A program made the position numbers and the translations under genes. 38,312 bases of DNA from Spirochaetaceae bacterium (GTDB lineage Bacteria; Spirochaetota; Spirochaetia; DSM-2461), in contig JADGDJ010000015.1 of assembly GCA_016744925.1 (NCBI GenBank), positions 1-38,312 of the forward strand. Reading direction: 5' to 3'. Of this stretch, positions 7,097-15,169 are shown piece by piece. The notes below the pieces were generated by a model that worked only from the letters and a program-made list of their open reading frames with translations, had not been told where the DNA came from and searched no databases. Each line of letters starts with the position of its first letter. Position 1 is the stretch's first letter.

Positions 7097-9127
7097 CTAA
7101 AACTCTGAGAAATCCGATTCATCGGCCATATTGGAAAAAGTTTCATATGTACCGGATTTATCATTTGAGTTTGCCGGTGCCCCCACCCGTTCAACTCTTG
7201 TATCTTCAACTAGAGCGACACCTGTGGACTTATTTCTGAGAGATTTAATATTTACATTACTCATTCGATCGAGTTTAAAGAACTGCATAGTTGTAAACAG
7301 CTCCTGGGCCTGAGCCGATAATTCTTCGGTTGATGAAGCGGCTTCTTCTACCAATGCGGCATTTTTCTGAGTGTTTTCATCAAGACTCGATAGTGTTTTG
7401 TCTATCTGATCTACACTGGAAAGCTGTTCCTGGGAAGCGGCTGAAATTTCTCCGACTAAAGCGGTCACTTTTTTTACAGCACCATTTATTTCCGTCAGAG
7501 TGGTTCCCGCGATGTTGGCTATTTCGACACCCTCATCAACTTTTTTATTGCTATTTTTTATAATTTCCGCAATTTCCGTAGCAGCTTTATCTGATCTCTT
7601 GGCTAATTTTCTGACTTCTACTGCAACAACAGCAAATCCTTTTCCCTGCTCCCCGGCCCTGGCAGCTTCAATTGAAGCATTGAGAGCAAGAAGATTAGTC
7701 TGAAAAGCAATGTTGTTGATAACTTCTATGATGTCAGCAATACGAGTACTGGAGACACTTATTTCATTCATTGATGTAATCATTGTACTTACAGCTTCAG
7801 AACCGTCATTGGTTTTATCAAGAGCATCTCTGGAAAGCTGATCGGCAGAGCCTGTATTGTCGGCGTTGGACCGTATGGAGGAGTTCATCTCTTCAATAGC
7901 AGATGACGTTTCTTCCAGAGCAGTAGCCTGCTGTTCCGTCCGGTTAGAAAGATCCTGGTTTCCTGCGGCGATCTGACCGCTAGCGGCAGCGATTTGTTCG
8001 GTTCCGGTCAGAGACAGTTCCACAATCTCTCTCAATTTCTTCTGCATCTGCACCATGGAGGCAAATACACCAATCGCATTGTCTTCATTCACGGAACTAT
8101 CATTTCGAAGATCACCACTGGCTATTTTTTCTGCAATAGTCTGTATTTCCGAAGGATCGCCTCCCAACTGTTTTAGCACGCTGGTTATGGTATACATTGC
8201 AATGACAATCCCTGAAATAGATGCCACTGCCAGAATAATCCATATAATCAGATTCGATCGATCATTGGCAGCCTGTAGTTTGGGTCCAAGTGCATCCTGA
8301 TCTGTTTTGATGGATAGTTTAACTTCTTCCACCCATGAGGCTATTTCCGGACCGTGAACATCGAGAGTATTATCTATAATATCATTACGGTCTAAAATAA
8401 TCTGAAATAGACTATTAGATTTTTCGACATAAACTGCTTTTGATCTCTGCACATCAGCCAGATATTTTCTTCGCTGGGGATTCTGCAGTTCTCTGTCCAG
8501 AATTACAAGATTATCCTCCAGTTTACCAAACTCTTCTTGTACTCTTTTCATAGTACTATCATCATTTGTGTCGAGAAATTTTGTCATATACAATCTGGCA
8601 AGAAGCATATGTTTCAATGACAGTGATGCGATATAAGCAGCTGACATATCTTCATCAGCCTCAGCTGAAACTAGAATTTCTGAAAGAGAATGCTCCATAA
8701 TGACCCCTTGAGTAAGGAGGTGATTGTTTACAATATCATCACGTTGTGCTCGATAGAGATAAACCCGCTCAAATGCCTCTTCATATTCTGTTACAGTTTC
8801 ATCAACCTGATCGATCAATTCCGCCCGTTCAGGTTTCTGAATCTCAGTCTGGGATTCCTCAAGGAATCCATTCATTTTTTCAATATAATCAGTATACTGA
8901 TTATAGTCATGATCACTTCCTGTAATGAGAAAGTCTTTTACATTCATACGAACCATCAGCATATTAGCCTGTAATCTTCCGGCAAGATTCGTATCTCTGG
9001 CTAAACCACGATAATTTGTAAAACCCCTCGAAGCTGATCCTATCTGTAATAGAGAAACTACACCGATGGTGATCAACAGCATTAAAACAATACCAAAACC
9101 CACAATTATTTTTGTTCTTAATTTCAA
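7097..9127 (-). CDS. methyl-accepting chemotaxis protein with a large helical sensor domain
   Basis: 676-residue transmembrane chemoreceptor. TM1 is about 8-27. A periplasmic all-helical region of about 260 residues (30-290) has the size and [22 protein letters not shown] start of HBM sensor domains. TM2 is 293-313 and HAMP about 314-366. The signalling hairpin includes the invariant tip [20 protein letters not shown] and [15 protein letters not shown] (474-508). Gln/Glu-rich methylation helices ([17 protein letters not shown] near 398; [13 protein letters not shown] near 598) flank it. The start is a TTG with AGGAG 7 bases upstream. The C-terminus is a flexible tail; TYETF at 660-664 vaguely resembles a CheR-binding pentapeptide but is not terminal. 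The ligand is unknown; HBM receptors often bind organic acids. Confidence 0.94.
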   Translation of the reverse strand: MKLRTKIIVGFGIVLMLLITIGVVSLLQIGSASRGFTNYRGLARDTNLAGRLQANMLMVRMNVKDFLITGSDHDYNQYTDYIEKMNGFLEESQTEIQKPERAELIDQVDETVTEYEEAFERVYLYRAQRDDIVNNHLLTQGVIMEHSLSEILVSAEADEDMSAAYIASLSLKHMLLARLYMTKFLDTNDDSTMKRVQEEFGKLEDNLVILDRELQNPQRRKYLADVQRSKAVYVEKSNSLFQIILDRNDIIDNTLDVHGPEIASWVEEVKLSIKTDQDALGPKLQAANDRSNLIIWIILAVASISGIVIAMYTITSVLKQLGGDPSEIQTIAEKIASGDLRNDSSVNEDNAIGVFASMVQMQKKLREIVELSLTGTEQIAAASGQIAAGNQDLSNRTEQQATALEETSSAIEEMNSSIRSNADNTGSADQLSRDALDKTNDGSEAVSTMITSMNEISVSSTRIADIIEVINNIAFQTNLLALNASIEAARAGEQGKGFAVVAVEVRKLAKRSDKAATEIAEIIKNSNKKVDEGVEIANIAGTTLTEINGAVKKVTALVGEISAASQEQLSSVDQIDKTLSSLDENTQKNAALVEEAASSTEELSAQAQELFTTMQFFKLDRMSNVNIKSLRNKSTGVALVEDTRVERVGAPANSNDKSGTYETFSNMADESDFSEF

Positions 9128-9149
9128 GTAAAAACTCCTATTGCCAGAT

Positions 9150-9167
9150 TATTAAATATATTTAATA
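9150..9167. promoter_or_regulatory. 18-bp AT palindrome upstream of the chemoreceptor gene
   Basis: TATTAAATATATTTAATA is a perfect palindrome 23 bp upstream of the receptor start, inside the probable promoter region. It could be an operator, but AT-rich palindromes arise easily by chance. The rest of 9128-9395 holds only a 7-bp hairpin (9330-9348) and no supported gene. Confidence 0.3.
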
Positions 9168-9395
9168 TTTAAATGACAATAGACAGTTAGCAAAAATCAT
9201 GCCAGTTTCGCTATTGATATTTTGTACTCCTGAAGCTTATAAAAAATTGCCTGTTACAATTAAAGTTGCAGTCTCAGCAATTTTGATTGCGCCATTAAAT
9301 TTAGAACGACGGCCCGGGATTCTTTAAAGCTGTATCCCTGCGATACAGAAGAGAAAACTTCAGGGGGCTATTAAATTCGCGTCCAAGCCAGTTTA

Positions 9396-10217
9396 TCAAA
9401 GAACCAGCTCATCTTTCCGGGAAGTGTAGGCATCACCGAGTTGAGATCTCATTTCCATTAGATTCTTATTAAGATCTTCTGCTGCTGCCAGAATATCAGC
9501 CTCATGAATCAGGATATTCATTCCCATTTTAGCCCACAGGATCATCTGAGAAGAGCCACCACCTGAATACCCTTTATGATAGCCGATTCCCTTCCCGGAC
9601 TTTACCGCCAGCTTGATGATTTTATCAATTGTAGACAGAAAAAGAGGATGATCATACTCTTCAGGTATTCCGAGGCTACATGAAAGATCATGAGGTCCAA
9701 TGATGATTCCATCCAGTTCTTTTACCGCTAACAGATTTTCCAGATTCTCAATGGCAGGAAGGCTTTCAATATTGATAAACAGGAGATTATTTTGATTCTT
9801 TTCCTCCAGATAGGTCAACAGTTTCTCTTCCAGCTTTATCTCTCCATCGAGGAACTGTCTGAGCTTCTGCCCTTTCAAAGGTTTGTATTTGACCGCACCT
9901 GCAAGATCCAGAACTTCTTCCACAGTTTCGATATAGGGAGCCAGTATTCCAGATGCTCCCGCATCGAGAGCAACACATGCCTTATAGGGATCGGGATCGG
10001 AAATCCGTACGACAGGAGCCGTACCAGCCTCATTGAAAAAATGGCACAGCGATGCGACATCCTTCAGGTTAAGCGGGATATGCTCTGTATCAATAAACGC
10101 AAAATCCAGGTTCAGATTTTTCAGCGGACCCAGCCACTTCGGATCCGTAACCGATATAAGAGTGCTATATATCCGTCGTCCCTCAGATAAAGTTTCTTTT
10201 ATTTCCTGTCCATTCAT
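9396..10217 (-). CDS. HpcH/HpaI-family class II aldolase
   Basis: 273-residue metal-dependent aldolase of the HpaI/RhmA/GarL group, which cleaves 2-keto-3-deoxy sugar acids or 4-hydroxy-2-oxo acids to pyruvate plus an aldehyde. Active-site residues align with E. coli HpaI: His46 (FIDTEHIPLN), Arg71, metal ligands Glu151 (INIESLPAIE) and Asp177 (GIIIGPHDLS), and ILAPYIET around 91-98. The start ATG shares bases with the stop of the upstream aldolase gene (TAATG), indicating translational coupling. It is the last gene of the TRAP/aldolase cluster, so it probably completes catabolism of the imported acid. An authentic HpaI substrate (homoprotocatechuate pathway) is unlikely because none of that pathway is nearby. 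Confidence 0.88.
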   Translation of the reverse strand: MNGQEIKETLSEGRRIYSTLISVTDPKWLGPLKNLNLDFAFIDTEHIPLNLKDVASLCHFFNEAGTAPVVRISDPDPYKACVALDAGASGILAPYIETVEEVLDLAGAVKYKPLKGQKLRQFLDGEIKLEEKLLTYLEEKNQNNLLFINIESLPAIENLENLLAVKELDGIIIGPHDLSCSLGIPEEYDHPLFLSTIDKIIKLAVKSGKGIGYHKGYSGGGSSQMILWAKMGMNILIHEADILAAAEDLNKNLMEMRSQLGDAYTSRKDELVL

Positions 10218-11119
10218 TAACTTAGCCCTCCTTCCAGTGAAATGACCCGTTTGATTTGATGATCCGCTTCCCTCATATGTATTTTGTCAAACGGCAGGAT
10301 CGGTTTTCGAACCGCAGGAGTTCTGTATATTCCCTGTTTCCATAAAAGCCTTTTAAAAAAGTGAATGGAAATGTCCAGATGTTGATTAGAAAAGGCCAGA
10401 ATGGGCTGCAGTTGTTCAAATAGGATTCGGGCTCCGGCTTCATCTCCTTCTGTATAAAGACGGTAGATGGAGCAATATAGGGAGTGCATCCCTGTAGGCA
10501 TAAAGGCATGGATCCCCCGGTTCAGTCCTTCGAGCATCTGAGAGACAGCCCAGCCTCCCGAAAGATGAAGCTGTCCTTTTGTCCTTTTCAAAACTTCCGA
10601 GTATTTGATTCCAGCCGGTACGGTTTCAATCTTAAGGCACTTAAATGATAAATAATCCCGGTGCAGGGAGACAATCATGTCGACTGGCAACCCGTACCCT
10701 CCGGCATCCCAATCCTGTAGCATAAGAAAATCCGGATTCAGACTATCGAGCTTGTTTACAGCCTGACGATACTGATCCTCTCCGGTATATGGTATATTGG
10801 CCAGTATCCCCCGGCATCCCGCTTTGAGATTGGCTTCTCCCAGACGGCACATGGCATCAATATCTAAGGCAGATGTCCCACCAATGACGGCTGCTTTTCC
10901 ATCGCAGGCTTTCACAACGGATTTAACCATGAGTATTTTCTCTTCATCTGAAAGTCTACCCACTTCCGACGCCATGGCCGGGACCAGAAATCCGCGAACC
11001 CCGGCTTTTAATGCCATGGTTACATTCTTCTCTAGAGACTGTATATCGATTTGATTTTTTTCGGTAAATGGGGTATTCAAAACCGTTATTATTCCCCGCA
11101 GATCTTCGATTGGATCCAT
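10217..11119 (-). CDS. divergent DapA/NanA-superfamily protein (class I aldolase fold)
   Basis: 300-residue TIM-barrel protein of the DHDPS/N-acetylneuraminate lyase superfamily, which cleaves or condenses pyruvate-derived keto acids through a lysine Schiff base. The candidate Lys is Lys163 in FKCLKIETVPAG. Two superfamily landmarks differ: the GTTGE loop is replaced by AMASEVGRLS (48-57), and the YNxP tyrosine segment reads FLMLQDWDAGG (131-141), so the usual catalytic Tyr is absent. It is therefore unlikely to be lysine-pathway DapA. AAGGA lies 8 bases before the ATG, but a strong terminator sits only about 20 bp upstream of the start, so expression depends on read-through. It overlaps the HpaI-type gene by 1 bp. 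Probably a sugar-acid lyase or dehydratase; substrate unknown. Confidence 0.82.
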   Translation of the reverse strand: MDPIEDLRGIITVLNTPFTEKNQIDIQSLEKNVTMALKAGVRGFLVPAMASEVGRLSDEEKILMVKSVVKACDGKAAVIGGTSALDIDAMCRLGEANLKAGCRGILANIPYTGEDQYRQAVNKLDSLNPDFLMLQDWDAGGYGLPVDMIVSLHRDYLSFKCLKIETVPAGIKYSEVLKRTKGQLHLSGGWAVSQMLEGLNRGIHAFMPTGMHSLYCSIYRLYTEGDEAGARILFEQLQPILAFSNQHLDISIHFFKRLLWKQGIYRTPAVRKPILPFDKIHMREADHQIKRVISLEGGLS

Positions 11120-11139
11120 TTTTTAATCCTTAATTCTTT

Positions 11140-11169
11140 AAAAAAATCCCGCTGCAATTAGCAGCGGGA
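11140..11169 (-). terminator. strong intrinsic terminator inside the TRAP/aldolase cluster
   Basis: 9-bp GC-rich stem TCCCGCTGC (11147-11155) with GCAGCGGGA (11161-11169) and a 5-nt loop; on the minus strand seven U follow (11146-11140). It lies 10 bp after the stop of the gene at 11179 and about 20 bp before the next start, leaving no obvious room for a separate promoter. Confidence 0.85.
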
Positions 11170-11178
11170 ATCCGTATA

Positions 11179-12111
11179 TCAGCTTTTGATAAAACGCTGG
11201 CTCATCTCTCGGGATAGTGCATGGAATTGTTCGACTTCCCATTTCTGCGATTCTGTCATCTGTCTGAGCCGGGCATCGTTGCGACGACTGACAAGATTAG
11301 AAAACACACCCTCTTTCATTAGAGAGTATCGGGCATTGGCAGGATAAAACTGGGTTTCAATAACAGAAGCCATTCCGAGATAGTTCTGTAATTCATCAGC
11401 CTGATCCCCCATTGACTTCCAATCATGGCACAGCTTGTAATACAGATCGCTATGGAAGTTCGTCATGATGCCGCTGTATCCGGCAAAACCGTGTTTCAGA
11501 CTGTAGAGGAGAGTTGCTGCATTGGCATTAAAAAATTTCAGGGATGTCCCTTCTGACAGGTCAGCTCTCTCTTTTATCATCTGCGGATCACAGCAGGTGT
11601 CTTTGATGAATTCAAAACGATCCATGGATATAAGTTCCTTAACAACAAAGGAGGATAATACTCTTTTGTAGGGATAAGGGCATTCGTAAAATCCCAGAGG
11701 AATATCTTCTGGAAGCTTCTTCATCAGTTTTTCCAGATTTTTCAACCAGATCTCATCTGATTCCCAGTGTGCAGCCAGACGGTTGGAGACCAGAACCAGA
11801 GCATCCGCACCGGCTTCGGCCATATCGTTTAAATCTACAGCCTGTTCTTCAATTGTGTCAGACACGTGTCCTGAAGCCATCACAGGATAACGGCCGGCTG
11901 CAATTTCGACTGTTTTTCTGCAGAGTTCTTTTCTTTCATCCCTTGAAAGCTCAAACATGGCACTTGATTGACAAACAGCAAAAAGACCGTTTATCCCTTT
12001 ATCAATATACCATTCAATCAATTTCTCAAGTACTTCAAAATCGATTGATAAATCTTCGCGGAATGGGGTCAGCATTGTTGGATAGACCCCGTTAACTATT
12101 TTTTTTCTCAT
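11179..12111 (-). CDS. dihydrodipicolinate synthase/N-acetylneuraminate lyase family aldolase
   Basis: 310-residue member of the DapA/NanA superfamily. The N-terminal GVYPTMLTPFREDLSIDFEVLEKLI is the standard start of the barrel. The substrate loop reads FAVCQSSAMFELS in place of GTTGE. The catalytic Tyr is probably in GFYECPYPYKR, and the Schiff-base Lys in FEFIKDTCCD. The GFYECPxPY variant differs from YNVPxRT of DapA and YNIP of NanA, which points to a sugar-acid lyase rather than lysine or sialic-acid metabolism. It lies 31 bp downstream of the TRAP permease gene with AAAGG before the ATG, and it is followed by a strong terminator. It most likely acts on the compound imported by the TRAP system. 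Confidence 0.87.
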   Translation of the reverse strand: MRKKIVNGVYPTMLTPFREDLSIDFEVLEKLIEWYIDKGINGLFAVCQSSAMFELSRDERKELCRKTVEIAAGRYPVMASGHVSDTIEEQAVDLNDMAEAGADALVLVSNRLAAHWESDEIWLKNLEKLMKKLPEDIPLGFYECPYPYKRVLSSFVVKELISMDRFEFIKDTCCDPQMIKERADLSEGTSLKFFNANAATLLYSLKHGFAGYSGIMTNFHSDLYYKLCHDWKSMGDQADELQNYLGMASVIETQFYPANARYSLMKEGVFSNLVSRRNDARLRQMTESQKWEVEQFHALSREMSQRFIKS

Positions 12112-12142
12112 AATTTTTTTACCTTTAACATTCAGAAGTCCC

Positions 12143-13438
12143 TTACATTCCCATCAAAGTGGGTAAAAATGTGACAATCTGGGGAATATATGTGACACAA
12201 AATAAAACAATAAATAAAACCAGAAGCATAGGGAAAACTTCCCTGATGACATCTTTCAGAGGAGTTTTAGAAATCCCCGAAACAACAAATAAGAGCATAC
12301 CGAAAGGTGGTGTGGAGAGGCCGATCATCATATTCAGTGTGATCATAACACCAAAATGAACGAGATCGATCCCCAGAGCATTTACAAGGGGAAGCACGAT
12401 TGGAATAAAAACCAAAGTGATGCACATGGTGTCGATAAACATTCCCAGTACAATAAAAACAATATTGATCAACAGGAGAAGAACATACTTATTATCCGTA
12501 AGTGTCAGCAACCATCCGGCTACCGCATCAGGTATATGTTCAATCGCCACAATATAGGAAAATGCATATGCTGTTCCTACAAGTAGAGAAAGAGTTCCTG
12601 TAGTTTTTATTGTGTTCAGGACCACCTGCTTCAGGTCATTTAATCCCATAGCCCGATAGACAAAAAATGAGACAATTATGGCATACAAAGCCGCCAGAGC
12701 ACCTGCCTCAGTAGGAGTTACTATACCCGTATAAATCCCTCCGAGTAATACTACGACTGATAACAAAGCAGGGAACGCTTTAGCTGAAATTGCCAGCATA
12801 TCTCTGAGAATCAGTTTTTCACCGCGGGGATAATTCCTTTTTTTTGCAATTATTGCTATATAGGCCATTAAAGCCAGTCCTACAAGGATTCCCGGCACCA
12901 TTCCACCGATAAAGAGAGCTCCGATAGAGGCTCCGGATAACATGGAGTAAAAAATCATAGGAATACTGGGTGGAAATATGGGACCGATAGTAGCTGATGC
13001 CGCGGTAATAGCAGCACTGAAACCCTTTTCATATCCATGATCATTCATAGCTTTGATTTCCATCATCCCCAATCCCGAAGCATCGGCCAGAGCCGATCCG
13101 GTCATCCCGGAGAAAATGATTGACGCTACGACATTAACATGACCAAGTGCGCCTCGTTTTCGCCCCACCAGGACATTGGCAAACTGAAAAATCATATCCG
13201 TTACTTTTCCGCTATTCATAACCTCTGCCATAAAGACAAACAAAGGAACGGCGATGAGAACAAATTTAGAATTCATATTGGTTAAGAACTGAGAAGCCGC
13301 CATGCTTAGATCTGCCGCAGGGCTGGAAGCAATGGCAAAATAAAAGAGAGAGGCCATAAGCATACCCGGTGCTATGGGAATCCTGATCAGAAATATCAGG
13401 ATAAAGCAGAGAAGAAATACAAGCAGTGCTAAATTCAT
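12143..13438 (-). CDS. dctM: TRAP transporter large permease (DctM)
   Basis: 431-residue inner-membrane protein, the normal DctM length, with about 12 hydrophobic segments. It is the transport subunit of a tripartite sodium-coupled carboxylate transporter. Family sequences are visible: FVLIAVPLFVFMAEVMNSGKVTD near the N-terminus, GSALADASGLGMMEIKAM, TAASATIGPIFPPSIPMIFYSMLSG, and TPPFGMLLFVVSGISK near the C-terminus. Its ATG overlaps the dctQ stop by 4 bp. The electrochemical ion gradient, not ATP, drives uptake. Confidence 0.95.
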   Translation of the reverse strand: MNLALLVFLLCFILIFLIRIPIAPGMLMASLFYFAIASSPAADLSMAASQFLTNMNSKFVLIAVPLFVFMAEVMNSGKVTDMIFQFANVLVGRKRGALGHVNVVASIIFSGMTGSALADASGLGMMEIKAMNDHGYEKGFSAAITAASATIGPIFPPSIPMIFYSMLSGASIGALFIGGMVPGILVGLALMAYIAIIAKKRNYPRGEKLILRDMLAISAKAFPALLSVVVLLGGIYTGIVTPTEAGALAALYAIIVSFFVYRAMGLNDLKQVVLNTIKTTGTLSLLVGTAYAFSYIVAIEHIPDAVAGWLLTLTDNKYVLLLLINIVFIVLGMFIDTMCITLVFIPIVLPLVNALGIDLVHFGVMITLNMMIGLSTPPFGMLLFVVSGISKTPLKDVIREVFPMLLVLFIVLFCVTYIPQIVTFLPTLMGM

Positions 13439-13929
13439 GAGAGGTCTCCCTTTTTAATTTTTCTTACATCGTGAAATACATCAATGGAGTACCGGCCTAT
13501 CATAAAGACCAGGAATAATACAAAGGGAAAAAACGCAATATCCATAGGTATTTTTAAAACATTAGATTTTTTGTAACCCATAAAGAGAACATACTTCCAT
13601 GAGGGAATCAGCCCGATCAAAAACGATATGACCAGCAGGGAGTTCCCGATTATCCTCATCCAGATCTGTTTCAAAGGGCTAACCATATCATAAATCATGG
13701 TAAACTGGACATGAGAATTATCCCGTTTAGCGTAGAGACCGCCCAAAAGAGCACTCCAGATAAAACAGATAAGCGACAACTCCAGAGTCCATGTCAAAGG
13801 TTTAAGGAAATATCTGAAGAATATCCCCAATAAAAAAACCAGAAATAATGTAACAAAAGCAATAAAGGGGATGTATACCTCTACAGTATCAATCACGATC
13901 CGGCCTGCTTTTCTAATCCATTTACTCAT
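13435..13929 (-). CDS. dctQ: TRAP transporter small permease (DctQ)
   Basis: 164-residue four-helix membrane subunit that partners DctM. Hydrophobic segments lie at about 13-38, 45-65, 87-105 and 122-145. The conserved LTWTLELSLICFIWSALLGGLYAKR segment matches the family's E-x(5)-WxxFLGxA-x(2)-R region. I start it at the ATG at 13929 because AAGG lies 7 bases upstream; a GTG at 13935 in the same frame overlaps that ribosome-binding site. A long hairpin separates it from dctP and it overlaps dctM by 4 bp. Confidence 0.92.
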   Translation of the reverse strand: MSKWIRKAGRIVIDTVEVYIPFIAFVTLFLVFLLGIFFRYFLKPLTWTLELSLICFIWSALLGGLYAKRDNSHVQFTMIYDMVSPLKQIWMRIIGNSLLVISFLIGLIPSWKYVLFMGYKKSNVLKIPMDIAFFPFVLFLVFMIGRYSIDVFHDVRKIKKGDLS

Positions 13930-13948
13930 TAACACACCTTATAATTTT

Positions 13949-13981
13949 AGATACTCCGGCGATTTGTACACCGGAGTATCT
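13949..13981 (-). terminator. intercistronic 11-bp hairpin between dctP and dctQ
   Basis: AGATACTCCGG (13949-13959) pairs with CCGGAGTATCT (13971-13981), with an 11-nt loop. On the transcribed minus strand no U-tract follows (UAAAAUUAU), so it is more likely a partial terminator or an mRNA 3' stabiliser that keeps binding-protein mRNA above permease mRNA. The U-tract is on the plus-strand side, where no gene reads in. Confidence 0.7.
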
Positions 13982-13996
13982 TTTTTATCAATTTAC

Positions 13997-15016
13997 TTAT
14001 TTTGCCATAGCCTGAACTTTATCATACAAAGCCCAGTCCCAATCTTTAGAAATATCCTTACTATCATTCATATAGGAGTTTTTTGCATAATCAGCAAAGG
14101 CCTGTACATCGGGATCTTCTATTACGATCATCCCTTCTCCTTTAAAGAAATCAAGGATTCCCGATTCTGTATCCTGAACTTGTTTATCACAGAATGCTCT
14201 TGATTTATCAACAGCCGCCATAACCCACTCTTTCTGCTGATCGGTAAATGACTGCCATTTTTTCTCATTGATGGTAGGCCATGTTGAATCCACAACATGG
14301 TTAGTAAGAACAATGTATTTTGTTACTTCATAAAATTTGGCATTTTTATCAGTTGCCAGAGGATTGTCCTGACCTTCAACCGCACCGGTTTTCAATCCCA
14401 TATACACTTCATTAAAAGCCATAGGAGTTGGATTTCCACCCAATGCTTTACCCAGAGCGATCCACGAAGGACTTCCTGGTGTTCTCAGTTTAACACCGGA
14501 CATATCAGCAGGAGTACGGACCGGACCTACTTTTTCAACGAGGTTCAGCTGTCTGGTTCCCAGGTAATAAGCGGCAAGAGGTCTGATCCCCTGCGATTCA
14601 ACTACATCCTGAAATACTTTTTCACCAATCTCACCATTGAAAACACTGGTCATATGATCGTATCCCTGAAATGTATACACGGCAGAGAACATTGATAAAT
14701 AAGGTACAAACTCAGCCAGCCATGGAGCACTTGTGTAAACCATGTCTACTGTTCCCTGACGAACTGCTGCCTGCTCACCTTCCTGGGAATATAACTGCCC
14801 GGAGTGATAAACATTTACCATCATAGTACCACCGGAGAGAGATTCAAGTTCTTCCTTAAACACAGTCATTGCTTCTGTGTGTGCATCTCCCGGAACACTT
14901 ACTGATGAGAAGTTAATCTCAACAGGCTTTGATGAATCACTCTCACTTTGCCCTGAGCTAAAGGCCATTGACATGACTGTAATTAAAACCAGTCCCATAC
15001 TTAACATTTTTTTCAT
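13997..15016 (-). CDS. dctP: TRAP transporter periplasmic substrate-binding protein (DctP)
   Basis: 339-residue exported binding protein. The signal peptide covers about residues 1-20 (MKKMLSMGLVLITVMSMAFS). DctP features follow: GQLYSQEGEQAAVRQG, the carboxylate-clamping Arg178 in GVKLRTPGSP, and GLKTGAVEGQDNPL (207-220). The clamp indicates an organic or sugar acid ligand. AAGGAG stands directly before the ATG, the strongest ribosome-binding site of the operon, in line with excess production of the binding protein. A promoter and a palindromic operator lie 57-100 bp upstream, and the divergent FadR-type regulator is the obvious controller. The aldolases downstream suggest a 2-keto-3-deoxy or related sugar acid. 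Confidence 0.95.
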   Translation of the reverse strand: MKKMLSMGLVLITVMSMAFSSGQSESDSSKPVEINFSSVSVPGDAHTEAMTVFKEELESLSGGTMMVNVYHSGQLYSQEGEQAAVRQGTVDMVYTSAPWLAEFVPYLSMFSAVYTFQGYDHMTSVFNGEIGEKVFQDVVESQGIRPLAAYYLGTRQLNLVEKVGPVRTPADMSGVKLRTPGSPSWIALGKALGGNPTPMAFNEVYMGLKTGAVEGQDNPLATDKNAKFYEVTKYIVLTNHVVDSTWPTINEKKWQSFTDQQKEWVMAAVDKSRAFCDKQVQDTESGILDFFKGEGMIVIEDPDVQAFADYAKNSYMNDSKDISKDWDWALYDKVQAMAK

Positions 15017-15072
15017 AATTATCTCCTTCTACTTTTCTAAAAATAATACTTCTTTTTTATCTTTGATAATAA

Positions 15073-15101
15073 ATCCTATTATGACTTATGACATAAGTCA
15101 A
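15073..15101 (-). promoter_or_regulatory. promoter of the TRAP/aldolase operon
   Basis: Minus strand -35 TTGACT (15101-15096), 17-bp spacer, weaker -10 TAGGAT (15078-15073). The palindromic operator covers the -35 box and most of the spacer. Confidence 0.5.
15082..15100. promoter_or_regulatory. GntR/FadR-type operator palindrome
   Basis: TGACTTATGACATAAGTCA: perfect 8-bp arms around a 3-bp centre, a size typical of FadR-family sites. It overlaps the TRAP operon promoter. Confidence 0.72.
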
Positions 15102-15117
15102 CAGTTTTATAATATTG

Positions 15118-15145
15118 TTGACATAAGCCATATCCTGGCTATAAT
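15118..15145 (+). promoter_or_regulatory. consensus promoter of the FadR/GntR regulator
   Basis: TTGACA (15118-15123), 16-bp spacer, TATAAT (15140-15145): both boxes match sigma-70 consensus exactly, 24 bp before the ATG. Confidence 0.8.
15120..15130. promoter_or_regulatory. second, half-operator copy
   Basis: GACATAAGCCA repeats GACATAAGTCA of the palindrome (15090-15100) with one change, exactly 30 bp (about three helical turns) away. It overlaps the -35 box of the regulator's own promoter, suggesting autoregulation. Confidence 0.55.
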
Positions 15146-15169
15146 CATCTAATAAGGTAAGGTTTTAAG

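Noticed and set aside
9199-9327. 42-codon plus-strand ORF in the chemoreceptor/aldolase gap
   Set aside because: No ribosome-binding site and no recognisable features; it probably arises by chance.
9330-9348. CTGTATC/GATACAG hairpin as terminator of the TRAP/aldolase operon
   Set aside because: Only 7 bp and no U-tract on the minus strand; not enough to call a terminator.
9128-9395. Possible riboswitch in the 268-bp gap
   Set aside because: No known riboswitch core motif was recognised, and the region is downstream of one gene and upstream of another without a fitting leader.
10217-12111. Calling the two DapA-fold genes dapA or nanA
   Set aside because: Both differ from DapA and NanA at the GTTGE and YNxP loops, and their neighbours indicate acid catabolism, not lysine synthesis.
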